Assembly: GCF_026262505.1 (NCBI RefSeq)
Contig: NC_067203.1
Coordinates: 19,325,411 to 19,389,410, forward strand
DNA length: 64,000 nt
Direction of reading: 5' to 3'
Origin: Trichomonas vaginalis G3
Lineage: Eukaryota; Parabasalia; Trichomonadida; Trichomonadidae
Notes under the pieces: generated by a model
Database searches by the model: none
What the model was told of the DNA's origin: nothing
The model's input: the letters and a program-made list of their open reading frames with translations, nothing else
Shown: one piece after another, positions 17,110-26,211 of the stretch
How the letters are laid out: each line of letters starts with the position of its first letter
Position numbering within the stretch: position 1 is the stretch's first letter
Made by a program: the position numbers and the translations under genes

Positions 17110-18843
17110 TCAATCGTGTTGATATCTAACAAACAAAGATGGAGTACATTCCCAAATAATTGCTGTTGAGCGATCATTAATGAGCTGTAACGAAACAGTT
17201 GGGAAATTTATTGTTCCTGTTTTAATAGCCATGAATTTCAAAGTTAGCAAAGTTTCCATTTGATCTGTAAGTCGGATTTTCTTTGAAGTTTCGCCATCAA
17301 ATAGGATTGATTCGGAACTAGAAAGAATAAAATCAACTGGAAGAGGACCTCTCATTGATCTTCCAATTAAATTAACTGTGTATATCTTCTTTTCTTCAAT
17401 TTCTGTAGGTAAATCAAGTCTAACATCAACAACTTTTTCAAGTATATTGATTTCTGGCAATATTGTAATATATTTCATCTCATTGTAGTCTTTATCATGG
17501 AAATAAATTTCAATTTGCCCCAAAGGACCGGAAATTGAGCCAGGATGAGGTGTAAAGAACGAAGAATATGATAAAACTTCTGAGGAACTTACACGAACAG
17601 GGAAAATCGATGGATTATCTATTACACTAATATTATTTGTTGCTTTTGTAACAATATTAGTGATTGTAACTGCATTCGGACAGTTACATGCAAAGGTTGA
17701 TATCAATATCGCTTGCTGCTCAAGTTGGACGATTTCTCGTGGCAATCTTGCGGAAAATTTAAATTCAGGATTGACAATTGTGAATTCTGAGTTGAAAGCG
17801 TTATAGAATTCAATGGAATATGTCTTATGCCACTTTGATGTAACAATTCCGAAACAAACTGATGCAGTAATCGAAATTTCAAGTGTACATGGCTGTTTTA
17901 CAAGGATTTCAGCAGTTGTTTCAGTAGACTTATCAGGAGTTTGGATTGATGATTCAAATATTTGAGGATTTTGCGAATTCAAGAAGTTAAATGAATCTTT
18001 TTCATTTAATATCTCAATTTTTGTATGTTGAGCGATTGCACCGAACGGAATGTCTTTGCAAAGTAGTTTAATAGGGAATGGTGAGTTAACAACTCCAAAT
18101 TCTGGTATATTTGAGCTGAATTCGCATTCATGGTCAAACGGGAAAATTACGGCTTCATCACATCCGATCGTAGCAAATTTATCAAATATAAGGGTTGCTC
18201 CTCCCAAATTCATTGAGATTGAAGCGATATTTAACGAACCGGAAGCAAATTTACCAATTTCCAAGGATGCCTTCTTAATTGAGCCACCGTTAAGGTCAAA
18301 TTCATCAATTAGTACATGAGACGTCACTCCACTTATTGAATGTTTTACATTGACGATAATATTTTTTGCTTTTAAGGGAGATTTTAAGGCAGACTTCATT
18401 AAAAGAAGAACGGTTGGCTTTTGGTTTGGCATTATAGAATGCGTAGAGAAGCCAGAGCTGAATTCGAAAGGTGTTGGAACATTTTTAACTTCGATTGTAA
18501 TATTTTCGCAGCTTGAGATATGTTTTTCGAATGTATTTTGTACAAGATCATTTAAATAGCGTCTGTAAGTCGGATGCAAGCATCTTAAGATGTATTGAAG
18601 CCAAGTTTTCAAATCTCCTTCAATACGATATGCCAAAGCAAGTAAAATAGTTATCTGGGCTGCAATTGGGTGGAAATTCCTTGTAGAATATCTCTCCTTT
18701 TCGTTTTCTAATATTTTTATTGCTTCATCAAGCGTTTGAACATTAAGTTGTTCAAGAATTGGTTCTGCTGATGCATAATTTGTTTCTTCAAGTTTCTTAC
18801 CAATTGTTAATAGCTTGTTAATTAGTTCAGAAGAAGAATTCAT
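17110..18843 (-). CDS. Possible TRAPP-type trafficking subunit (helical N-terminus, beta-rich body)
   Basis: An intact 577-residue protein. Residues 1-110 are helical and TPR-like (ASAEPILEQLNVQTLDEAIK, then AAQITILLALAYRIEGDLKTW). From about 115 to the end the sequence alternates beta strands in what look like several Ig-like modules (VPTPFEFSSGFS, GGATLIFDKFATIG, YTVNLIGRSMRGPLPVDFIL). This order, alpha solenoid then Ig-like beta modules, is that of the large TRAPP subunits (TRAPPC10/11, Gryzun-type region), which tether vesicles at the Golgi. No diagnostic motif was seen, the protein is about half their usual length, and the assignment rests on build alone. Other trafficking or adaptor proteins with beta-sandwich repeats are equally open. 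It has no signal peptide and no membrane helix. The gene is divergent from the IQCH-like gene across 96 bp, which must hold both promoters. Confidence 0.6.
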   Translation of the reverse strand: MNSSSELINKLLTIGKKLEETNYASAEPILEQLNVQTLDEAIKILENEKERYSTRNFHPIAAQITILLALAYRIEGDLKTWLQYILRCLHPTYRRYLNDLVQNTFEKHISSCENITIEVKNVPTPFEFSSGFSTHSIMPNQKPTVLLLMKSALKSPLKAKNIIVNVKHSISGVTSHVLIDEFDLNGGSIKKASLEIGKFASGSLNIASISMNLGGATLIFDKFATIGCDEAVIFPFDHECEFSSNIPEFGVVNSPFPIKLLCKDIPFGAIAQHTKIEILNEKDSFNFLNSQNPQIFESSIQTPDKSTETTAEILVKQPCTLEISITASVCFGIVTSKWHKTYSIEFYNAFNSEFTIVNPEFKFSARLPREIVQLEQQAILISTFACNCPNAVTITNIVTKATNNISVIDNPSIFPVRVSSSEVLSYSSFFTPHPGSISGPLGQIEIYFHDKDYNEMKYITILPEINILEKVVDVRLDLPTEIEEKKIYTVNLIGRSMRGPLPVDFILSSSESILFDGETSKKIRLTDQMETLLTLKFMAIKTGTINFPTVSLQLINDRSTAIIWECTPSLFVRYQHD

Positions 18844-18939
18844 TTTTAATTTACAATGTCAAAAATAATTATCGGAAAATTGATTTGTAAATTGTAAATT
18901 GATAAAAAAGACGATAAAAATTAACTTCGTTATTTCAAG
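18844..18939. promoter_or_regulatory. 96-bp divergent promoter region
   Basis: This short AT-rich gap separates the starts of the minus-strand TRAPP-like gene and the plus-strand IQCH-like gene, so it must serve both. No perfect TCAYWW Initiator could be seen on either strand close to the ATGs. Confidence 0.45.
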
Positions 18940-21561
18940 ATGTCTGAAGCCGTTGATTCTCTGAACGAAGCAATTCTAGAATCAAGGCGTCAGCTTCATG
19001 ATCTCCAGGAAGCTCTACAGAAACCAGATATTGATTATTCTCAAGTTTTAGAACAGATTACAACCACTGGAGAGAAAATTAAGTCAGAAGCAGATAGAAT
19101 TTCCGATTTTAAATACAATGAGTCAACAGTGCTTCCAATTGCACATCAAAAAAAGCCACCAACAATGATAGAACAAATTCGAGCTGTTTCTCCAAAAGAA
19201 TTTACACCTTCACACTCAACAAAAGCATATGAACTTAAAAAGAAATACATCAAACCGGGCGTTCCTCAAAATAAACCACTCCCTCGCTTGTCAGCAGCTC
19301 AAAAACAACTTCCTGCAGTCGAATTACTCAAAAGAGGTTTAGTTTCAGAAACAGATGACTTATCAGAAATCATGCCTCAAGTTGCAGGCAACCAGCCAAT
19401 ACAAAAATCAACACTTTTCAACGGAATCGCGTATGATTTCAGAGGAGCAGCAGAAGCCAGCAAAAGAAGGAGGGAAGAAAAGAAACAACAAGAGGAAATC
19501 TTTACTCGACAAATGGAGAAAGTCTCTGAAAAGCCTCCAGAAGAAAAACCAGAACCTCCTCTTACTCCTACAGAGCCAGCTGTTAAAAAAGAGACACAGA
19601 ATCCACGTATTTACGAACAATTGCAGGATGAATATGCTTACCAAACACTTCTTGTCGTTCGAGGAAAAGTTGCTCGTGAAACTCCTGATTTTGAATCATT
19701 CCAACGTACAAATGCAAGCAGATTCAAATCAATTGATAATGTTCTTAATGCAATTGAAGGCTATTGCGCTGTTTTTGGCATTTCTTATGCTGAAATTGAC
19801 GGTAGAAAATTATCTGAAGCTGCAAACCTTACAACACTTACATACGATCAGGTAGGACGTTGTCTTATCGGAACAAAAGAGCAAGTTGAAAAAGCCAGGC
19901 TCAAAGCTGCAAATCTCATAAAATTTAATTGGAAAGTTTGGAAATGGCGTCGTGACACAGAGCGAAATAAGAAGCTCTTCAGGGCTGCTTATACAATACA
20001 GATGGCTTGGCGAATGAATCAAGTTAGACGTGCAATAATGATCGAATGTCGCAAAAGAATCGAAAGCATCGATAATAAAGCTGACGAACTATCACAATCC
20101 ATCGTAAACAAATACAGCCAGATCGAATCCGATCCATACGTCGTTATCCACGTAATGACAAATTTCCAAGATCTGACACGCGTTCTAGATCTCATGTATA
20201 GCAACGTGTCCATCATCCTTCTTCTCTCAGAGCTCCCTCCCGGCCACATTTGGGAAGATTTCATAGAGTTTATGGGATGTTGTGGAATTCCTAACGTAAA
20301 TCAACGCGTAAACTACGTAATAATACGTGATTTGAGGTCAGGAAACAACACCTCCAACAAACTCCTTTGCGATATGCGTTCAATCAACCAAGTCCGGAGA
20401 TTAATTGCAAGTCGCAACTGTTTCATCATTCCACACTCAGACTGGCATGCAGAAAGGCGTCTTTCTGTTGATATCAGTTGTCCAATATTCGGCTGTGTCA
20501 ATACAAACATGTTACAAGGTCGAAACAGTATGAGAGACATTTTCAGAGATGCAGAAGTTGTTTCATCAATTTCTACACGAGAGATGCGAGATTTCGGACA
20601 ATTGTGTGACTCATTGCGAGATCTTCTTATAGATAACAAAGACATCACACGCTGGATCATCCATTTAGGCTTCATCCAGAGCGAAGATGCCATTGCATGG
20701 TTCGACACAAACCAAGATTTTTACGATGAATCGAAAGATCTTTCTGAGTTAATTAAGAAGAATTTGCATGCGAAACAAGGTGCGTCAAAGTTCATCCAGA
20801 TGATACCAAGACTCGGCGCGACATGTGAAGCAGTTCCTTCTGTTGTAAGATCATTCCCTTCTGTCTGTGTTTTGATCACAGGAAATGAAATAAGAGTTAT
20901 CGGAACATATGACAGAATTCATTACCAACCATTTAGATTTTGCTCTTCATTTGTTCCAGCGATATCTTGCAACACGGTTGATTTGATAACGAAAGCAAGA
21001 CAAGTTGCAACAATACTATTGAAGAGAGGAGCAATTGGTTATTCAACAATTGATTTCCTTGTTTACAGCGAGAAAGATAATCCACAAAGTATTATTGGTT
21101 TTGATGTAAGAGTTAATACTTATCCTTCTTCTTTGAATATGTGTTTTGTGTCTTTATGTTGCGGATTCGAACAATCTTCAGGAAAAATGAAATTATTAAA
21201 AGGTGTCGGAGATGTTTACGGAAAGAAATCAAGATTTGCAATTGTACACAGCGGATTGACACATCCTGGATTATCAATGATAGGAACAAAGGATTTAAAG
21301 TCTCAATTGTTTTCTGAAGGTTTGTTGTTCGATTTGTTACAAAGAGTTGGCTTCAAATTGCTTTTCTTGGCAAATCCAAGTGAGGGAAAAAATATCGCAA
21401 TTGCTGGCGCAAAAACACCTGAAAACGCATTGGCATTAATGGAAAAGGCTTACACATATATGCTGAAACTTCTTTCGCCTAAATCTGGTGGTGATTTGGA
21501 AAGCTCTATTTCATCTGCTTTAATAGGAATGAGGCACTTCAAAACAAGAATCTTTCCATGA
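18940..21561 (+). CDS. IQCH: IQCH-like protein (IQ motif plus ATP-grasp-like C-terminus)
   Basis: An intact 873-residue protein. Residues 1-45 form a coiled coil (LNEAILESRRQLHDLQEALQ), followed by a Pro/Lys/Glu-rich region to about 220. An IQ-type calmodulin-binding motif sits near 350-366 (AAYTIQMAWRMNQVRRA). Residues 385-850 form a conserved globular region resembling the C-terminus of IQ-motif protein H: RDLRSGNNTSNKLLCDMRSI, RWIIHLGFIQSEDAIAWFDT, KRGAIGYSTIDFLVY and RFAIVHSGLTHPGLSMIG. That region has the look of an ATP-grasp fold; whether it is catalytic is not known. In animals IQCH is tied to sperm and ciliated cells, so a role in the flagellar apparatus is likely in a flagellate. Human IQCH is about 1,030 residues, so this one is somewhat shorter. 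The motif-level match is from memory and should be checked by search. Confidence 0.7.
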   Translation: MSEAVDSLNEAILESRRQLHDLQEALQKPDIDYSQVLEQITTTGEKIKSEADRISDFKYNESTVLPIAHQKKPPTMIEQIRAVSPKEFTPSHSTKAYELKKKYIKPGVPQNKPLPRLSAAQKQLPAVELLKRGLVSETDDLSEIMPQVAGNQPIQKSTLFNGIAYDFRGAAEASKRRREEKKQQEEIFTRQMEKVSEKPPEEKPEPPLTPTEPAVKKETQNPRIYEQLQDEYAYQTLLVVRGKVARETPDFESFQRTNASRFKSIDNVLNAIEGYCAVFGISYAEIDGRKLSEAANLTTLTYDQVGRCLIGTKEQVEKARLKAANLIKFNWKVWKWRRDTERNKKLFRAAYTIQMAWRMNQVRRAIMIECRKRIESIDNKADELSQSIVNKYSQIESDPYVVIHVMTNFQDLTRVLDLMYSNVSIILLLSELPPGHIWEDFIEFMGCCGIPNVNQRVNYVIIRDLRSGNNTSNKLLCDMRSINQVRRLIASRNCFIIPHSDWHAERRLSVDISCPIFGCVNTNMLQGRNSMRDIFRDAEVVSSISTREMRDFGQLCDSLRDLLIDNKDITRWIIHLGFIQSEDAIAWFDTNQDFYDESKDLSELIKKNLHAKQGASKFIQMIPRLGATCEAVPSVVRSFPSVCVLITGNEIRVIGTYDRIHYQPFRFCSSFVPAISCNTVDLITKARQVATILLKRGAIGYSTIDFLVYSEKDNPQSIIGFDVRVNTYPSSLNMCFVSLCCGFEQSSGKMKLLKGVGDVYGKKSRFAIVHSGLTHPGLSMIGTKDLKSQLFSEGLLFDLLQRVGFKLLFLANPSEGKNIAIAGAKTPENALALMEKAYTYMLKLLSPKSGGDLESSISSALIGMRHFKTRIFP

Positions 21562-22044
21562 TTTTGTATTACTTATTTTATTATTATTTTGTTTGTTTTG
21601 TTTATATTAATAAAAAGAATTATTTCTATCATATCTTTTGACATTTGAAATATATATTACTCAGATATTCAAATTCTCTAAATTTTCGAATTTAGTCAAC
21701 TGATAATACTCATTTATTCTAAATCTCTATATTCTCTAAAATCTCAAAAAACTTCGATCATTATAAAATCATGTCTTATTTTTTCTCTATTAATCGTTAA
21801 AATATAATATTAATAAATCAAATTCAAATTATCTATACTAGAAAATAACACTTTTCCGACATTCTTAGATCGCTTCACGCCCCTGACAAAACGTCGGAAA
21901 AGTGTTAATTTAGTTGTATAAGCTCATTTCTTAAAAGTGATTTATATATCCTTGTTTTCGCAATCGTTCATTACTTGAGTTATGTTGTTATCACGGAACA
22001 GTCGATTCTTTCAAGTTATTAAGAGCGAAATTTCTCTCAGAGAT
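21562..22044. other. Intergenic stretch containing a short inverted repeat
   Basis: AT-rich, gene-free, with one striking perfect inverted repeat at 21846-21907, listed separately. Confidence 0.4.
21846..21907. repeat. Perfect 15-bp inverted repeat around a 32-bp spacer
   Basis: TAACACTTTTCCGAC at 21846-21860 is exactly inverted at 21893-21907 (GTCGGAAAAGTGTTA). The spacer is GC-richer than its surroundings. It could be a very small MITE remnant or an RNA hairpin; no target duplication was recognised. Confidence 0.6.
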
Positions 22045-22800
22045 TACTAAAGCATTTCTAGAATTATCATTGTTAAGTGGGAAGCCAGAGATCATCAGTT
22101 AATGCTTGAATATGCAAATTTTTCACGCAACATTGATTTCATTTCATTCTTGACGAATGAATACAAAATAGAGAACAGTTTTAACTCTCTAGAGCACAGC
22201 GTCATATAATAGTTTAGAAGTTGCTAAATTTCTACTTATTTCACATGATACAAATATAAATGAAAAAGATGAAGAAGGTGACACGGCTCTTCATTATGCA
22301 GTTATTAATAATCATAAAGAATTAGTCGAACTTCTTATTTCACATGGCACAAGTATAAATGAAAAAGATAAATATGAAAACATACTCAAAATTAGGGTTA
22401 TTTTAGAGTGGAAAAAAAGTAAAAAGACGATCAAAATTCTCTCAATTTTCCACCTTTTTTCCAAAATAATTTTTTTAATATTAAAAATTATATCAACAAA
22501 TATCAATATAAAAGTGCTTTAATATTACAACCTTTAATGATAAAAGTTAGTTTATTGGCTTTAAAAAGGCAGGGTTTTCATTCTGGGGCTCCTGCACTTC
22601 GCTTGGAAAATTGAGAGAATTTTGATCGTCTTTTTTTACTTTTATTCCACTCTAGAATGATCCCAAAATTACGCAAAAGATAACAATTAAGAAGAATTAG
22701 CTAACATTTTTCTTTCCTATGGGCATATATTGATGAAAAAGGTAAAGATCAAGAATCACCTCCTAATGAAGAGAAAAATGAACATTTTTCATGTGGTGCA
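22045..22800 (+). pseudogene. Relic of a DUF3447/ankyrin gene, split by a MITE
   Basis: Fragments in shifting frames match the ankyrin protein encoded at 14843-16816. A piece reading FLELSLLSGKPEI parallels its LELSFLGGNPEI, and IDFISFLTNEY parallels IDFVTFLMNEY. Ankyrin units follow (DEEGDTALHYAVINNHKELV, then ISHGTSINEKDKYEN). Stops and frameshifts interrupt the N-terminal part. The 270-bp MITE at 22395-22664 then cuts the third unit, and broken ankyrin words resume after it (EELANIFLSYGH). The gene is dead. Much of the expected repeat array is absent. Confidence 0.8.
22395..22664. mobile_element. MITE, 270 bp, about 58-bp terminal inverted repeats, 7-bp target duplication
   Basis: The left arm (22395-22451) and right arm (22605-22664) are inverted copies over nearly 60 bp, sharing TAGAGTGGAA and GACGATCAAAATTCTCTCAA. 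The element is flanked on both sides by AAAATTA (22388-22394 and 22665-22671). The middle holds GGGGCTCCTGCACTTCG, very like the GC hairpin at the Maverick ends. It is noncoding. The target duplication and arm length suggest a non-autonomous DNA transposon, superfamily not determined. Confidence 0.85.
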
Positions 22801-22915
22801 AAATGCTTAATATAACATTGTGTCGTTGACGCTATGCATTTTGGATCTTTATATCTATTTATAAATTTTTAAAGTCAAATTTTGGGATTAAAATCATTGC
22901 ATTTCAATTAACTTA

Positions 22916-23095
22916 ATGCAGATTTTAGTTAAGATACTCACAGGCAAGCATATCGCACTCAAAGTTGAACCAACTGACAGAATTGAAGGTGTAAAGGCCA
23001 AGATCAAAGACAAGGAAGGTATTCCACCAGATCAACAGCGTCTCATCTTTGCCCGCAAGCAACGCGAAGATGGTAACAAACTTCAAGACTTTTAA
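22916..23095 (+). pseudogene. Truncated, diverged ubiquitin relic
   Basis: From ATG to TAA there are 59 codons reading [20 protein letters not shown] and onward, clearly ubiquitin up to residue 59. Ile44 and lysines 6, 11, 27, 29, 33 and 48 are present. Gly47 and Leu50 have become Arg, and the frame stops before Gly75-Gly76, so it cannot be conjugated in the normal way. G/C-rich codon use survives from a highly expressed parent. Further coding-like pieces downstream (to about 23190) show no recognisable ribosomal-protein tail. It is a decayed copy of a ubiquitin or polyubiquitin unit. A functional truncated ubiquitin-like protein is possible but less likely. Confidence 0.85.
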
Positions 23096-23480
23096 TTCCT
23101 AATCGATGAGGAATTCGTTGAAGAGCTGCTATTGTCTTGAAGCTCCCGAAGTTACAGAAGAAAAACAATGAATAATTAAGAAGATCTGCAGCTGATTCTG
23201 ATGAAATGAAGAGATCAGATCTCAACGCATCCGAAAATATTCCACATAAAAATGTGAAAGTAAACCACCTTAAGCTAAACTGGTTTTATTGGGAATCAAT
23301 GAAATTGATTTTAGATTTATTTTATCGATGAATTAAGAAAGATCATTAATATATTAGATGAAAAGTATTGTAGTTTCATTTGTATTATCAAATAAAGGTT
23401 GCTTTAAATTGAAAATTCATATAAATTCTGAAATAGGATATTTTGTGGGAAGGACTAATATCTATTGATGAAATATAATA

Positions 23481-23486
<6 letters not shown>
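23096..23486. other. Left flank of the Maverick, no gene seen
   Basis: AT-rich DNA after the ubiquitin relic. It ends with AAATT directly before the A-run that begins the Maverick; the same five bases follow the element at 47782-47786 and may be what remains visible of its target duplication. Confidence 0.4.
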
Positions 23487-23528
<42 letters not shown>

Positions 23529-24545
23529 TAGTGGGGCTTCCAGGCACTTCGTGCCCTCTAGCCCCGAAGATGTTTAGAATATGAGAGAGGTCCTATAAAC
23601 CGGAGAAAGTGTCATATAAACATCTGTCATTTTACTCAGAATTTTCATGAAATTTACACCAAAAATATATTTTAGGGTAGAAGGGTATATCTAACCTCTT
23701 TTCTAACCTCTTTTCTACCCTCTTGAATTTTCATGAAATTTACACCAAAAATATATTTTAGGGTAGAAGGGTATATCTAACCTCTTTTCTAACCTCTTTT
23801 CTACCCTCTTGAATTTTCATGAAATTTACACCAAAAATATATTTTAGGGTAGAAGGGTATATCTAACCTCTTTTCTAACCTCATTTCTAACCTCTTGAAT
23901 TTTCATGAATTTTCATGAAATTTACACCAAAAATATACTACTAGGGTCATTTACGAAGAAATCTCAACAAAGTCTTTACGATGAAGTCTTGACAAAGTCT
24001 TTACGAAGAAGTCTTGACAAAGTCTTTACGAAGAAGTCTTAACAAAGTCTTTACGAAGAAGTCTTAACAAAGTCTTTACGAAGAAGTCTTAACAAAGTCT
24101 TTACGAAGAAGTCTCAACAAAGTCTTTACGAAGAAGTCTCAACAAAGTCTTTACGAAGAAGTCTTAACAAAGTCTTTACGAAGAAGTCTTAACAAAGTCT
24201 TTACGAAGAAATTCATGAAAATTCAAGAGGTTAGAAAAGAGGTTAGAAAAGAGGTTAGAAAAGAGGTTAGATATACCCTTCTACCCTAAAATATATTTTT
24301 GGGTCATTTACACTCATTTACGAAGAAGTCTCAACAAAGTCTTTACGAAGAAGTCTCAACAAAGTCTTTACGAAAAAGTCTTAACAAAGTCTTTACGAAG
24401 AAATTCATGAAAATTCAAGAGGGTAGAAAAGAGGTTAGAAAAGAGGTTAGATATACCCTTCTACCCTAAAATATATTTTGGGTCATTTACACTCATTTAC
24501 GAAGAAGTCTTAACAAAGTCTTTACGAAGAAGTCATAACAAAGAA
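23487..24545. repeat. Left terminal inverted repeat of the Maverick
   Basis: After the A-run comes a GC hairpin (GGGGCT at 23533 pairing with AGCCCC at 23560, and GGCAC with GTGCC inside it). Next are three 86-bp units carrying TTTAGGGTAGAAGGGTAT (23671, 23757, 23843), then arrays of a 25-bp unit (TCTTTACGAAGAAGTCTTAA...). The same parts occur inverted at 46890-47781. Confidence 0.9.
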
Positions 24546-24562
24546 ATTTTACTAGTAAGTAA

Positions 24563-24694
24563 ATGTGGTTTGAAATAGGACTACTTGTTTTAGGTTTTTT
24601 CCATTGTGTCATTTACTTATTTGACGTGGCAGAAAGATATAGAGAATATGAAGATGAACCAATGCCTGCAAATGTTCAGCATATGTACTCGTAA
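24563..24694 (+). CDS. Maverick small membrane protein (43 aa)
   Basis: Starts MWFEIGLLVLGFFHCVIYLF, a single membrane helix at the N-terminus, then a charged tail (AERYREYEDEP). It is the first gene inside the left end. Function unknown. Confidence 0.55.
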   Translation: MWFEIGLLVLGFFHCVIYLFDVAERYREYEDEPMPANVQHMYS

Positions 24695-24718
24695 GAGATA
24701 TTTTTATCTAATATTAAA

Positions 24719-25081
24719 ATGGACGCACAGAACTTAGCGAATGCACAGCAACCTGGACAACCAAACCCAGAGAATATTCCAAATGAAGTTAGAATACAAA
24801 CTGCAATGGCAAACTATGGTCAAGTGCCAACAGATGTACAAATGCAAACTGCCATGTCAAATGACGCTGCGTTAGGTTTGCCACCATGGTATGCAAATAT
24901 GAGATGGAAAGAGTTTTATACAAACCCTGAAGTGGGATATAAACAACTCTATGCAGATGACGCGAACACAGGAGTTGACCCAGAGTATGTTTTCTACCAG
25001 AGGAGAAATAGAATGTATGAGCTCCAGTTAAAGAATGCTATGGAACTCAGAAGGAAACGTAAGAGACTAGGCGGACATTAG
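24719..25081 (+). CDS. Maverick unknown protein (120 aa)
   Basis: An intact frame, Gln/Asn/Pro-rich at the N-terminus and ending in a basic LRRKRKRLGGH tail. It belongs to a run of short plus-strand genes at the left end (24563, 24719, 25100) that may be transcribed together. Not recognised; a small virion protein is possible from size and charge. Confidence 0.55.
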   Translation: MDAQNLANAQQPGQPNPENIPNEVRIQTAMANYGQVPTDVQMQTAMSNDAALGLPPWYANMRWKEFYTNPEVGYKQLYADDANTGVDPEYVFYQRRNRMYELQLKNAMELRRKRKRLGGH

Positions 25082-25099
25082 ATTTTTACATATAGTAAA

Positions 25100-25342
25100 A
25101 TGGGTTTCTTCAGTAGTATTGGAAACTTCTTTCGAAATGTTGGAAGAGGTATATGGAATGGAATAAAAACCGTAGGAAGAGGAATTTGGAACGGAGTCAA
25201 AAATATTGGTAAAAGAGTAGGTCAGTTCGTTGGTATTATACCTAAAGACCCTGAACCAGAAGAACAAGCTCCTGTTATACAACAGCCTGAACCTGCACCA
25301 CAGTCTAGTTGGCAACCAAATCCAACACCTCAACCGTATTAA
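25100..25342 (+). CDS. Maverick small amphipathic protein (80 aa)
   Basis: The N-terminal half (FFSSIGNFFRNVGRGIWNGI and on) is a repeated amphipathic helix of aromatic, Gly and basic residues; the C-terminal half is Pro/Gln/Glu-rich. Such helices are typical of membrane-active minor virion proteins (adenovirus pVI-like), which is inference only. Lies between the 120-aa gene and the convergent penton-like gene. Confidence 0.55.
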   Translation: MGFFSSIGNFFRNVGRGIWNGIKTVGRGIWNGVKNIGKRVGQFVGIIPKDPEPEEQAPVIQQPEPAPQSSWQPNPTPQPY

Positions 25343-25344
25343 AA

Positions 25345-26193
25345 TTATATTTTTACCGTTCGATAGTAGTTGTATATGAAACTAAGTTCTAAGTAAAACG
25401 CGTGGTATAATGGAATTATTCTCTTTCTTCCATCTGTTGTAAACCATACTTGAAAGTCTGAAATACTTCCACTCGGTGGTTCGTATAACTTTGTAGGTTT
25501 TTCGTAAAAGTCATTTGCCAAGCATAAGAAAGAGTTTTGGGCGCCAGAAAATGAAGCATGAACAATAATAGCATCTGAGTCGAAAACATTTTCATATGTT
25601 CCATTAGGGTTTTCGACTTCATAAAAGTTCGGGTGTACTGGATATTCTGCAGGCTGATTTAACATCCTCAAAAATCTATACCATGCCAAGTTGTTATATT
25701 TTGTAGAAATATAAACGTCTTCTCCAAGGTCTTCTATTCTATTGATTTTAACAGTTGCATTTTTCCTGTCATAAACAATATCGAGATGGTACTCTCCTTC
25801 GTCAATGTTAAACTGGTTTGCATATTCGAGATAGATATCGTTTATTTTTTCTTGAAAAGCTTGAAGAGTTGTTTCTAAGTTTACAAGCAAATTCACTTGT
25901 AAAAGTTTTCCCTGTTCAAATTTCTCATACGTATGTTTTTCTTTGTTATAGTATCGAATTTCAAAAGCGACCGTAAATGGGAAACCATGTATGGCTTCTG
26001 AAATGAACTTCATTCTACGAAAGCCAACAGCTTTTGTGACGGATGGGTCTCTTAACCATCTTAACGGGTAGTCAAAACGATAGCCTTCATGCTTTACGGT
26101 CTCTGTCTCAAACTTTTGACCGACATTCGTAAAAAGTTCATCTAATGGTTTAGTTGTAGCAACTCTTGAATTTTCTTTTTCTATTGAAAGCAT
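25345..26193 (-). CDS. Maverick penton-like minor capsid protein
   Basis: A 282-residue open frame, starting at ATG. The C-terminal third (IIVHASFSGAQNSF, KPTKLYEPP, DFQVWFTTDGRKR, AFYLELSFIYN) has the wording seen in Polinton/virophage penton-like proteins, which form a single jelly roll at capsid vertices. It is divergent from the fibre-like gene, which suits a vertex protein with its attachment fibre. The assignment is from remembered motifs; confidence is moderate. Confidence 0.6.
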   Translation of the reverse strand: MLSIEKENSRVATTKPLDELFTNVGQKFETETVKHEGYRFDYPLRWLRDPSVTKAVGFRRMKFISEAIHGFPFTVAFEIRYYNKEKHTYEKFEQGKLLQVNLLVNLETTLQAFQEKINDIYLEYANQFNIDEGEYHLDIVYDRKNATVKINRIEDLGEDVYISTKYNNLAWYRFLRMLNQPAEYPVHPNFYEVENPNGTYENVFDSDAIIVHASFSGAQNSFLCLANDFYEKPTKLYEPPSGSISDFQVWFTTDGRKRIIPLYHAFYLELSFIYNYYRTVKI

Positions 26194-26211
26194 ATTTTAT
26201 CTAGAATAAAA

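Noticed and set aside
19355-19855. Plus-strand frame of 166 codons within the IQCH-like gene.
   Set aside because: Alternate-frame shadow of a Lys/Glu-rich coding stretch.
23940-24545. The regular 25-bp array considered as a CRISPR array.
   Set aside because: There are no unique spacers; units are directly tandem, occur inverted at the other end of the element and in a eukaryotic genome.
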